Shown: positions 54,988 through 63,745 of the stretch, in pieces
How the letters are laid out: each line of letters begins with the position of its first letter
Numbering within the stretch: position 1 is the stretch's first letter
Origin: Acidianus ambivalens
GTDB lineage: Archaea; Thermoproteota; Thermoprotei_A; Sulfolobales; Sulfolobaceae
NCBI RefSeq assembly: GCF_009729015.1
Contig: NZ_CP045482.1
Location: 1,670,001-1,734,000 of the forward strand
DNA: 64,000 nt
Direction: 5' to 3'
Made by a program: the position numbers and the translations under genes
The notes under the pieces: model-generated
The model's input: the letters and a program-made list of their open reading frames with translations, nothing else
Database searches by the model: none
Told to the model about the DNA's origin: nothing

Positions 54988-56487
54988 ATGAGTAAAACTC
55001 TCTTCGTTAGAGAAAGCTCTGGATTAAAGAAAGAAGTTTCAGCATTAGATGCAATAATGTTGAACCTAGGAAATATGTCAGCCGGAGTTGCGTTATTCAC
55101 AGGGATAAGCCCTTACATACCTCAAGGAGGAATCATATGGATTGCTGCCATAATAGGACTGTTACTAACCATACCCCAAGCTATAATGTATACTTTACTC
55201 TCATATAGAATACCTAGAACTGGAGGTGATTACGTATGGATTTCAAGAATACTTAACGGACCTTTAGGAGTTGTTATGGCTTTTGCATTAATGCTGGAAT
55301 CTACAGCATTCTTCGCATTAGTAGCCTTCTTCTTTTCATGTGCTGTAGGCACAGTTCTAAGTACTATAGGTACAATGGATGGAATATCTAGTCTAGTGTC
55401 GCTATCTACTACGCTCAAGTTACCGGTATATTCTTATCTACTAGGTGCAGTACTTTTTGGCGTAATTATCGCCTTAAATATTTTTAAAGCCAAATGGGGA
55501 TACACGTTAGTAACCATTTCAGGAATAATTGCATTATTATCTACAATAATAGCAATGGGAATAATTGCTGCTAATCTAGGTGACTTTACTAAGGCAATAA
55601 CTCCGTTCTTGAATGCTGAAGGAATTACACCACCCTCAACTTATTCAGTAGCGCCGTTTAGCTGGTCAGCAACTCTTGCCATATTACCATTACTTGCAAT
55701 ATATACGTATCCTTGGATGCAGGCAGTTCCTGCTGTGGCTTCTGAGTTAAAAAAAGAAAAATATGTTGCATACGGAATTTTTGGCCCTTTAATACTTACA
55801 GGATTACTGGTAACAATAGGTTTTCTATTACTTTACTTAGGAGGAGGTTACGCTTTAACAACTTATGAATTTACTAACAACGGTTTTGTTTATACTTTCT
55901 GGACTGTAGCAATTGGATTAACATCAAATCAAGTCCTTCAATGGATAATAGGAATTGGTCTACTAGTATGGGAATTTGCAATATTAGCATATGGAGTAAT
56001 AGTATTTGCAAGATACATATTTGCAATGGCTTTTGATAGAGTATTTCCAGAGATATTTACCAGGCTAAATAAGCAAGGCTCTCCAGTATTCACACACATC
56101 TTTGACCTAGTACTAACACTAGGCTTTTTAGCTGCACCAATAATTTCGACCTCCGGTGCAACTGCGCTATACGGTGCAATAGTTATAGGCATGGTATACT
56201 TTTTCGTAGTAAGCATTGCAGGAATAGTTCATGGACTAAGGGAGATGAAAATTCTAGTTCCTATATCAGGATTTTCTGCAGCCTACTTTATCTTCCTAAC
56301 ATATGAGGCTGTTAGCAATCCAACGTTTGGATTCTTGACAAGCAGCGGCTCAGTAAACCCAATAACGTTGGCATTTGTAATAGGAACTTTCGTAGTTGGC
56401 GGAATAATATATGCCGTTGCTTCTTACCTCAATAAAAAGAAGGGCATAGATATAACATTAGTATATAAGGAGATACCTCCAGATTAA
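54988..56487 (+). CDS. APC-superfamily permease (tagged paralog 5)
   Basis: 499 residues from ATG 54988 (TTG 54979 less likely). N-terminal SKTLFVRESSGLKKEVS and C-terminal TLVYKEIPPD are variant forms of the tags on the other four. About 12 helices. Divergent from the Rieske/hydantoinase operon and probably the importer for its substrate. Confidence 0.86.
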   Translation: MSKTLFVRESSGLKKEVSALDAIMLNLGNMSAGVALFTGISPYIPQGGIIWIAAIIGLLLTIPQAIMYTLLSYRIPRTGGDYVWISRILNGPLGVVMAFALMLESTAFFALVAFFFSCAVGTVLSTIGTMDGISSLVSLSTTLKLPVYSYLLGAVLFGVIIALNIFKAKWGYTLVTISGIIALLSTIIAMGIIAANLGDFTKAITPFLNAEGITPPSTYSVAPFSWSATLAILPLLAIYTYPWMQAVPAVASELKKEKYVAYGIFGPLILTGLLVTIGFLLLYLGGGYALTTYEFTNNGFVYTFWTVAIGLTSNQVLQWIIGIGLLVWEFAILAYGVIVFARYIFAMAFDRVFPEIFTRLNKQGSPVFTHIFDLVLTLGFLAAPIISTSGATALYGAIVIGMVYFFVVSIAGIVHGLREMKILVPISGFSAAYFIFLTYEAVSNPTFGFLTSSGSVNPITLAFVIGTFVVGGIIYAVASYLNKKKGIDITLVYKEIPPD

Positions 56488-56515
56488 TTTTCTTTTTGTT
56501 CTTAATAACTTTTTT
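56488..56515 (+). terminator. T-rich archaeal terminator
   Basis: TTTTCTTTTTGTT starts right after the permease stop and a second TTTTTT run follows at about 56510, consistent with archaeal termination. Confidence 0.4.
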
Positions 56516-56653
56516 AGTAATATCATCTCACGATTAGCTTAAGGAATTCGATGCGTTGAAAAATATTAAGTAAAACAACGTGATAATTATTTTTCTTTTA
56601 TTTTATCTTACGTATTTCTCACAACTATTAACATAAAGATTTAAGTATAAGTT

Positions 56654-57640
56654 ATGAAAAGTATTCGTATGGGACTATTTTCGTTCGGCAAAAAGTCAAA
56701 TACTCATGGAAATCAACTAAAAATACTATTTACTTCTGACCTACATGGATCTAACGTAGCATTTAAGAAGTTTCTGAATGCCGGAAAAATGTACAAAGTT
56801 GACGTATTAATAGTAGGCGGCGATCTGGCAGGAAAAGCGTTAATACCAATAGTTGACTTAGGGAATGGAAAATTTGACGTACAAGGAGAAACAGTTGGAA
56901 AAGAGGGCTTACAAGAAGTTGAGAATAGCTTAGCTAATAAGGGGATATATTATGCTATAATGGATAAAAAGGAATTTGAGGAAATTCAAGATGACAAGAG
57001 AAAACAAGATGAAATATTTAAGCAAGCTATGATTGAAAGAGTAAGGGAATGGGTAAAAATTGCGGACGAAAGGTTAAAGGATCTTGGCATTCCGCTTTAC
57101 GTTAACTTGGGAAATGATGATCCTGAATATTTATTTGAAGTACTGAAGGAGAGTGAGGTCATCAAAATAACCGAAGGGGAGGTTGTTGACATTAAAGGTT
57201 ATGAGATGTTAACTTACGGGTACGTTAATCCTACACCCTGGAATACTCCTAGAGAAAAGAAAGAGGAAGAATTGTATAAAGAGTTAAAGAGTTATGTAGA
57301 AAAAGCAAATCCAGAAAGAGCTATATTCAATTTCCATGCTCCTCCTTACGGAACTAACTTAGATAACGCTCCACTCTTAGATAAAACACTTAAGCCAGTA
57401 GTTAAGGGTGGAGAAATAGTATTTACTCATGTAGGTTCGACATCTATTAGGAAATTAATGGAGGAATTTAACCCATTACTAGGTCTACACGGCCATATAC
57501 ACGAATCAAGAGCATTTGATAAAATAGGCAAAACTATTGTATTAAATCCAGGAAGCGAGTTTAGCGAAGGAATACTTCATGCGGCTTACGTTGTATTAGA
57601 AGATGGAAGAGTAAAGGCTCATCAATTCATTATTGGTTAA
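56654..57640 (+). CDS. Calcineurin-like metallophosphoesterase
   Basis: 328 residues with the five blocks of the fold: FTSDLHGSN (about 28), VGGDLAGKA (about 55), NLGNDDPEY (about 156), NFHAPPYGT (about 225) and LGLHGHIHES (about 275). The GNDD in place of GNHD is common in archaeal members. Substrate may be a phosphodiester or nucleotide. Single gene with its own upstream region; not obviously tied to nitrogen catabolism. Confidence 0.88.
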   Translation: MKSIRMGLFSFGKKSNTHGNQLKILFTSDLHGSNVAFKKFLNAGKMYKVDVLIVGGDLAGKALIPIVDLGNGKFDVQGETVGKEGLQEVENSLANKGIYYAIMDKKEFEEIQDDKRKQDEIFKQAMIERVREWVKIADERLKDLGIPLYVNLGNDDPEYLFEVLKESEVIKITEGEVVDIKGYEMLTYGYVNPTPWNTPREKKEEELYKELKSYVEKANPERAIFNFHAPPYGTNLDNAPLLDKTLKPVVKGGEIVFTHVGSTSIRKLMEEFNPLLGLHGHIHESRAFDKIGKTIVLNPGSEFSEGILHAAYVVLEDGRVKAHQFIIG

Positions 57641-57645
57641 AATGA

Positions 57646-57876
57646 TCACTTTTTCTTTAATCTAATTTCCTTTTCAATTTCTAATTCTTTCTCTATTTCA
57701 TTAAGGTATTCATCTATAAATTTTCCTTCGCTATCCATAATGTTAACTCTCCAAGGATCTATTGCCCCCTTTCTCATTAGGAGTTTTATTTCCTTAAATA
57801 TCTCTTGGGCTTTACAATTAACTTCCTTATACTCCTCAACTAAGGAAATTAACTTTTGAGTTAAATCATCTTCCAT
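57646..57876 (-). CDS. Small helical hypothetical protein
   Basis: 76 residues, rich in Glu and Lys and predicted to be almost all helical (LISLVEEYKEVNCKAQEIFK, LNEIEKELEIEKEIRLKKK). Convergent with the phosphoesterase gene, 5 nt between the stops. No recognised family. The ATG at 57876 and the codon pattern look genuine, but the size leaves doubt. Confidence 0.5.
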   Translation of the reverse strand: MEDDLTQKLISLVEEYKEVNCKAQEIFKEIKLLMRKGAIDPWRVNIMDSEGKFIDEYLNEIEKELEIEKEIRLKKK

Positions 57877-58038
57877 ACTTGTATTTAATCATTAAGGGTT
57901 TATAAAGATTAAACTTAGAAAATTGATATATATTAAAATAAAATAATTATATAGATAAATATTGGCTAGCTAATAGTAATATTATCTAGTGAAGAAAAAT
58001 TTCTTTATAAGACTATAAAAGTTGTACCCAAATTATAA

Positions 58039-58107
58039 CAATTTATAGATAGAAGAAGAGAGCTAAAACTCTTAGAAGAGAAATATAAAGAAGATAAGTA
58101 CAGTTAG
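58039..58107 (+). pseudogene. Remnant of an archaeal ATPase N-terminus
   Basis: Between an in-frame TAA (58036) and TAG (58105) one frame reads QFIDRRRELKLLEEKYKEDK, the usual opening of archaeal ATPase_2 proteins (FIDRE.EL.LLEE.Y). No start and no P-loop remain. It lies about 45 bp from the IS remnant, so the gene was probably destroyed by IS activity. Confidence 0.45.
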
Positions 58108-58151
58108 CAAGTACTTAAGGAAATAATGAACTAACAAAGCAGTTCCAAAAC

Positions 58152-58431
58152 TAACTCCTCCCCGCCCTGGAAGGTCGAGGGTTCCCTTCCAAGGGGTTCA
58201 TAGTTCCCACCATCGATTCGGGATTACATCGCAGTAGGGGTAGCCAGAGAGCCCCAGAGAGGGATCTATCATCGCCAAGCTCTAGTCCCTTAAAGGGAAT
58301 TGACGTCGTTAGTTGCTCCTCCCACAGTCCCATTAAGCTGGGGAGGAGCGTCGCTAGCGTCACTAAAAAACTCGAAAAAGACATATTTAAATTATCATCA
58401 TCCCCGCTCCTGAAAGAGGGGCGAGGCTTTC
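58152..58431 (-). mobile_element. Internally deleted IS200/IS605 element (MITE-like remnant)
   Basis: Both ends match the tnpB element at 8738-9988. Right end: CTCCTCCCCGCCCT at 58155-58168 corresponds to 8740-8753. Left end: ATTTAAAT...CATCCCCGCT...GAGGCTTTC at 58385-58431. Minus-strand translation gives SLGLSGYPYCDVIPNR, aligning with the end of the intact TnpB (SLSLSTAPQMRDVRANR), but nearly all of tnpB is gone. About 280 bp, GC-rich in AT-rich DNA. It cannot encode TnpB but keeps both ends and so could be moved by an element in trans. Confidence 0.65.
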
Positions 58432-58573
58432 AATCTTTTGTAGAGTGGCTAATTACCATTAATTGTTAAATATGACTTACACTCACTATTATATTATTAT
58501 AACGATAATAAGCACGGTACTAATTAGAGAAACTAAAGATAAAGAGGTATAGTAAGAAATTCTAACTAATTCC

Positions 58574-59683
58574 TCATTCTCTTAATGAAGTTATCACTAT
58601 CATAAACGCTATGAATGACATTATGGAGGCAAAAGCATAAGCATAAGAGAAGCTTATTTGGTATAAGAAACCCATGGCTATGTTCCCTATTAATAACCCT
58701 ATGCTTCTACCTAAAGATAATGCACCCATTGAAGTTCCTACTTCGCCTTTACTTAACTTGGAGATTATAGTGGGCTCGAATGTTTCTGTAGATGCAACAG
58801 CTATACCCATTAGGGCAGATAATGGGTAAATTCCAATTAAACCTAAAGGCGAAAGAAAAGCAAAACCTAAAGAAGCTAAGGAGGCTAATAAATAACCTAG
58901 AAACGCTAGAGCTTTGTAGTCACTTAACCTTAATTTTCCAAAAACGTATCCGAAAAGCGCAGACGAAACTAAGAATATTCCGTAAGTTATGGTAGCTAAG
59001 TAAAGCTTATGAGTAAATTCTGCAGTAGTAATTATCGGAAAACCGAAACTGTATTGACTGAACGCAAAGAACATTGTTGAGATTACTAATATCCAGCCTT
59101 TCCTAACCATAATTTTAGGCTTGCCTTTACCTCCAGCTTTAACCATTGCTAGAAGTATTGTTGAGATTATGATTGGTATTGCAGTAAATAACACTACAAC
59201 TGTAGCCTTAATTCCTAAATAGAGGGCTATTGTTAAATAAAGTATTGCAAGAGTTGCCCCTCCTATATCAAGGGCGTGAAGAATTCCGTAAGCTTCAGAT
59301 CTTTCATTTTCTCGAGTAACTTCACTAACCATTGCCCTCCTTGCAGGAGTTCTAAAATTCCTAAACCACCAACCTAACATAAAAAGGATTAGAGCTTGTA
59401 TATAATTTACAGCCAAACCGGTGAAAGAAAGTATTACAGTCAACGAATTCCCAATTACGCCTATCTTCTTTCTACCATATTTATCTGCAAGATAACCTCC
59501 AAGAAGTGACATTAAACTACCTCCGCCGTAATTTAATGATTCTGCGATACCGTAGATTAAAATGGGGGCATTAAAATAGAATACTAAAATTATGGGGAAA
59601 GAAGCTACTGCTGCTTGATATCCTAAATCTGCGAAGAACGCAGAAAAGGAAATCTTAAGGACTTCTCTTCTATTAGTAAGCAT
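58574..59683 (-). CDS. MFS transporter
   Basis: 369 residues, about 11-12 helices. GGYLADKYGRKKIGVIG near residue 60 is the MFS loop 2-3, and NFRTPARRAMVSEVTRENER is the loop 4-5 region of drug-efflux-like members. Short for the family, with the C-terminus ending directly after the last helix. Single gene from ATG 59683. Confidence 0.85.
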   Translation of the reverse strand: MLTNRREVLKISFSAFFADLGYQAAVASFPIILVFYFNAPILIYGIAESLNYGGGSLMSLLGGYLADKYGRKKIGVIGNSLTVILSFTGLAVNYIQALILFMLGWWFRNFRTPARRAMVSEVTRENERSEAYGILHALDIGGATLAILYLTIALYLGIKATVVVLFTAIPIIISTILLAMVKAGGKGKPKIMVRKGWILVISTMFFAFSQYSFGFPIITTAEFTHKLYLATITYGIFLVSSALFGYVFGKLRLSDYKALAFLGYLLASLASLGFAFLSPLGLIGIYPLSALMGIAVASTETFEPTIISKLSKGEVGTSMGALSLGRSIGLLIGNIAMGFLYQISFSYAYAFASIMSFIAFMIVITSLRE

Positions 59684-59959
59684 ATATTAGGAAGTTTCAA
59701 GATTATATAAAAATTTTTAGAGAAGCTGAGAAACACGCCTGTTTCCTAACAATAGCTAGGATTATTATAATCTCATTCAAGGTAAATTATGCTCTTAGCC
59801 ACCTTAATTGTCTAACTTTAAATCTTCTTATTATGAAAGAGCATAAAATAAATTATCTTAGCCTGCAGTTTTTAGATATTCTTACTTTTTAATCAGTATA
59901 TTTACCACTTTCTCTAGTAGATTTAATTATTTCTACAGAATTTTTAATATATAGCCGAT
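59684..59959. other. Intergenic region without recognisable gene
   Basis: About 276 bp between two minus-strand genes. It contains a minus-strand TATA-like stretch (TATATAATCTTG, about 59706-59695) for the MFS gene and AT-rich spacer. Nothing else was recognised. Confidence 0.35.
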
Positions 59960-60545
59960 CTACTTTGAAAGTTTCTCCTTTAATTCGGCTATAATATTCG
60001 TAATTTCCTCGCTATTCCAATGTTCTGCATCTTTTAAATCTAAACCTACACCAATTACTTTAGGTTCCTTTAATCCTGCCTTCTTAATCTCTTCCATTAA
60101 CACTTCCATGAAAATTCCAGGTTTATTTACCATCTCAGCATTCCATGCATCTTCATCTCTAAGAGTTGGCGGACCTCCCCATTTCTTACTAGTTGGAGAT
60201 AAATTAATTCCGCAAGATGGACTTCCATCAACTCCTATAAGCACGACGTCGTATCCTTCCTTTTGGTACTCCTTTAACATTGTTATTATAGGCTTTGCCA
60301 GCATTCTGCAATGTTCTCTATATCCTTCAGTATCATATTGATCCCTTACCTGCCACCATCTCCTTGCTCCAGCAAAAAGAGTTTCTGGACAAGGCAATTG
60401 AAGAATTCCGTAAATTATATTCATAAAGCAAATCTACAATCTCTTTAACCATTCCCTTATATTTTGCGAAACCTATAACCTTAGAGTTCTGATTTAGAAT
60501 ACAGTTAGCAACTATTGCTACTTTTTTAGATCTAAAGTCCTTCAT
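59960..60545 (-). pseudogene. TudS/DUF523-like Fe-S protein (thiouracil-desulfurase relative), frameshifted
   Basis: ATG 60545 opens VAIVANCILNQNSKVIGFAK and reaches DLLYEYN, then continues only in the next frame as YGILQLPCPETLFAGARRWW and VLIGVDGSPSCGINLSP. Dropping one T near 60416-60420 joins them into about 193 residues. Three Cys contexts (NCILNQN, LPCPE, SPSCG) match the cluster ligands of TudS-like proteins. The start overlaps the NCS1 permease stop as ATGA, so it belongs to the pyrimidine operon. Removal of sulfur from thiopyrimidines is a plausible role. Break may be an error or real decay. Confidence 0.55.
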
Positions 60546-62137
60546 TGTTTAACACCGAATATTTTTCTAGTTTCTTCAGAATAATATCCAGTTAATATTG
60601 AACCCTTTAGCTCTTTTTGATATTTAGGAATTACCCAGAAGACCATTAGCGGTATGTAAATTGCTCCAGATAGTAGGAAAGATAGAAGCCAAGCGTTATC
60701 TAACGCTATGCTTTCCCCGGGATAAGGCAAATACAGAACTGCAGAGACTATAATGAACGTTATTACCGCAGCTGGATTTATTCCCTTCCAGTACCTAAAT
60801 CTTCCTTTAGACCAGAAAATGTCAGCTAAGTCAAACTTAAAGTGCCTAATAACCGCATAATCGAATATTATTACTCCTTCTATGCTCCCTAGTAGACCTC
60901 CGTAGGTTAATAGCCAATTAACTATATAACTATAAGCATTACCGTAATAACTCCAAGCGCCTAAAGCTAAACCTATTGCAATTAAGATGAGAGAACCTTT
61001 GAACCAGCTTAAATGCTTTGGGAAAGTGTTAGCTATATCATAAGCAGGACCTACGGCGTTAGCAAATACGTTTACCATGAATGTTGCAAGGATGAATGCA
61101 AGGAGTATTAAAATACTGGTGGGAGCACTCAAATGAAGAGTGACCAAAACTATAGGATCCCAAATTGGTTGTCCATAAAGCTTTAATGCAGCTGCAGTAG
61201 TCATTGTACCCATTATAGCTACGGCGAGCATTAAGAACGGCATAGGAATTTGACCTAAAGTTTGAGCAAATTGGCTTTTAGCAAATCTTGTGTAGTCTGG
61301 CATTGTTAATGCCATGGTAGCCCAATAAGCTATGTTAGCATTTAGGAATGCAAGTATAGACAATATTGAGGGTGAAGAAGTTGTTGGAGACAATGTGAAG
61401 ATATTAGCACTCCAGCCCACTTGAGACATGAAGTAAGCCCAAACTGCAATAAACGCAACTAAAATTATTGGGCCGCCTATTCTTGCTAACCACTTCAATA
61501 CCGGCTGACTTTTATTTATTGGAGAAAAGTAAAATACTGCTATTTGTGCTAATATTACTGCAATAAACGTACTCCAGAATATCGTTGGAAAATCTTTACT
61601 TAGGATAAATGGATAACATGCGTAGTGAGAAACAGTATAAGCTACAATTGAAAGTTTTCCAGTTAATATTGCGTAAATTGCAGTTGCCGCCTCAGTTATG
61701 ATATAGGATTCTATTCCCCACCAACCTGCACCTATAATTGCCCTAACCCAGCTTGGGAAAATTGCACCGTAAATTCCCCACCTGGACCTAGTTAACTGGG
61801 GTTCAGCTAATCCGTACCTAGCACCTCCGTGGGATTGAATTATCATAGGAATTAAGACTATGAGGTTTCCGAGGAAAACCATGGATATTGATTCTAAGAT
61901 ATTCAAGCCAAAAACTAATCCCACGCTTGCCAATGTCCAGCTAGGTATAATGAAAACCATTGATACCCAAATAAGGAAATAAGTTGTAGGACCCCAGTTC
62001 CTATTCTTTACCGGTATGGGATGAACGTCAGCATTCCATAACAATTTTTCCTCTGGGAATACTGTATTTAACTCCACTTGACCTCTTTCTGGATAAAACT
62101 TTGTTATAGAAACGCGATCTAGTAATTTTTCCGTCAT
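60542..62137 (-). CDS. NCS1-family nucleobase/allantoin/hydantoin permease
   Basis: 531 residues, about 12 helices. NRNWGPTTYFLIWVSMVFI opens helix 1 in the NCS1 manner, and GARYGLAEPQLTRSRWGIYG and GWWGIESYIITEAATAIY are helix 2-3 signatures of the family (Fur/PucI/Mhp1). It imports a base or its ring derivative by cation symport. Six nt separate it from the dihydropyrimidinase stop and it overlaps the TudS-like gene, giving a three-gene operon. Confidence 0.9.
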   Translation of the reverse strand: MTEKLLDRVSITKFYPERGQVELNTVFPEEKLLWNADVHPIPVKNRNWGPTTYFLIWVSMVFIIPSWTLASVGLVFGLNILESISMVFLGNLIVLIPMIIQSHGGARYGLAEPQLTRSRWGIYGAIFPSWVRAIIGAGWWGIESYIITEAATAIYAILTGKLSIVAYTVSHYACYPFILSKDFPTIFWSTFIAVILAQIAVFYFSPINKSQPVLKWLARIGGPIILVAFIAVWAYFMSQVGWSANIFTLSPTTSSPSILSILAFLNANIAYWATMALTMPDYTRFAKSQFAQTLGQIPMPFLMLAVAIMGTMTTAAALKLYGQPIWDPIVLVTLHLSAPTSILILLAFILATFMVNVFANAVGPAYDIANTFPKHLSWFKGSLILIAIGLALGAWSYYGNAYSYIVNWLLTYGGLLGSIEGVIIFDYAVIRHFKFDLADIFWSKGRFRYWKGINPAAVITFIIVSAVLYLPYPGESIALDNAWLLSFLLSGAIYIPLMVFWVIPKYQKELKGSILTGYYSEETRKIFGVKQ

Positions 62138-62143
62138 TTTTCA

Positions 62144-63538
62144 TCACAGCAAAATGGGTGTTTTCCCCGGTATATATTTACCGCTACCCTTTTTGCCTAT
62201 TACTTGTCCTTCTTCATAAACAACTTCTCCTCTTCTTATAGTCATGACATTCCATCCTTCTACTTCCATTCCGTCATATATTGTATAATTAATATTACTA
62301 TGAAGAACGTCAGCAGATATTCTGACTTTCCTATTGGGATCTATTACAGCAAAATCCGCATCGGAACCGGGCATTATTGTTCCCTTTCTTGGATATAGAC
62401 CAAATAATCTTGCAGGATTGTATGAAGTGACTTCAACGAACCTTTCCATAGATATTATTCCCTTCTTTACGCCGTAGTAAAATAAAATAGGTAGTATATT
62501 CTCAGTTCCTGGAACGCCATTAGGAATCTCGTTGAAAGGCGGTACTTCTTCCTTATATCTCTTCTTTTGAGCATCAGAATATACACAATGATCACTGCCT
62601 ATTGTGAAAATGTCACCAGAAGCTAACCTCATCCATAGTTTAGTCCTTTGCTCGTCGCTTCTTAGCGGTGGGCTCATGACGTATCTATATCCATCTGGTC
62701 TCTTTAGAAAGTCTGTATTAAGCGTTAAATAGTGTGGAGCAGTCTCATTAAAGAACTTAAAACCTTGCCTTCTATAGGAAGATATAATATCAACTGCTTC
62801 GCCAGTAGAAGTGTGCACTATATACATCTTAACGTCTTTACCTATCATGCTTGCGATAGATGCTATCCTGTTAGTTGCTTCTATTTCCATTATATCTGGC
62901 CTAGAATAGTAATGATATATAGGATCTATCTTACCTTCTGAAAGAAATTCTTGTATGAGTTCATTAATGATTTCTCCGTTCTCGGCGTGTATTCCAGTTA
63001 CTCCTCCAAAATCGCTTATTCTTTTTATTAATTTATATAATTCTCCATCTGGTAGCATTAATTCATTTTTATAAGCCATAAATAGTTTAAAACTTACTAC
63101 TCCTTTATTTATTACTTCTGGAATTTGCTCTAGAATTTTAGTATTAACTTCTCTTATAATCATATGGAGACCATAGTCTGACACTACTTTGGGATCGGCA
63201 TTATTCCTCCACTTCTCGTAAGCACTTAATAAATCTTGGCCTTTTGCAGGAGTTACGAAATCTACAATAGTGGTCACACCTCCAGCTACTGCAGCTCTGC
63301 TGCCATAATAGAAGTCGTCAGCCGTAACTTCGCCCATGAAAGGAAATTCCATGTGAGTGTGCCCGTCTATTAAACCTGGCACTAAATACTTTTCACTTAA
63401 ATCTATTGTCTTATCTGCTTGCTCTTGTATATCTCCTCCTATTTTAGATATTTTACCGTCTTTTATTGCAATATCTCCTTCAAACGGACCTGAAGTAGTG
63501 AATGCTTTTACATTTTTTAAGAGCAGATCATACGTCAT
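62144..63538 (-). CDS. Dihydropyrimidinase/D-hydantoinase
   Basis: About 464 residues from ATG 63538 (YDLLLKNVKAFTTSG); a GTG at 63580 adds an unneeded head. Metal site: GLIDGHTHMEFPF (HxH), carboxylated Lys in VSFKLFMAYKNEL, GIHAENGE, YIVHTSTGEA and Asp in TIGSDHCVYS. Its length and GSDH motif place it closest to true dihydropyrimidinases. It opens dihydrouracil/dihydrothymine or hydantoin. Divergent from the dihydropyrimidine-dehydrogenase-like gene and co-transcribed with an NCS1 permease. Confidence 0.88.
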   Translation of the reverse strand: MTYDLLLKNVKAFTTSGPFEGDIAIKDGKISKIGGDIQEQADKTIDLSEKYLVPGLIDGHTHMEFPFMGEVTADDFYYGSRAAVAGGVTTIVDFVTPAKGQDLLSAYEKWRNNADPKVVSDYGLHMIIREVNTKILEQIPEVINKGVVSFKLFMAYKNELMLPDGELYKLIKRISDFGGVTGIHAENGEIINELIQEFLSEGKIDPIYHYYSRPDIMEIEATNRIASIASMIGKDVKMYIVHTSTGEAVDIISSYRRQGFKFFNETAPHYLTLNTDFLKRPDGYRYVMSPPLRSDEQRTKLWMRLASGDIFTIGSDHCVYSDAQKKRYKEEVPPFNEIPNGVPGTENILPILFYYGVKKGIISMERFVEVTSYNPARLFGLYPRKGTIMPGSDADFAVIDPNRKVRISADVLHSNINYTIYDGMEVEGWNVMTIRRGEVVYEEGQVIGKKGSGKYIPGKTPILL

Positions 63539-63745
63539 AGAGGATTTTAACTTTATATATTTTAAAAACGATACTCTCATTAATGTTAAAAAGTTTTTAA
63601 TGAAAAAGACAAAGATTTTTGGAAATAGTACAAGTATATCGATGTAAGATTTGAGATTGAAAGAATATTTCTTGCTTTTACTTTTGGAAAATAATTAAAT
63701 GAAATAAAAGTCATATATTTATTTCGTTTAAGTACATGACTTGAT

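Noticed and set aside
58151..58384. 77-codon frame in the IS remnant
   Set aside because: It covers both IS ends and a different frame shows the tnpB C-terminal match, so this frame is not coding.
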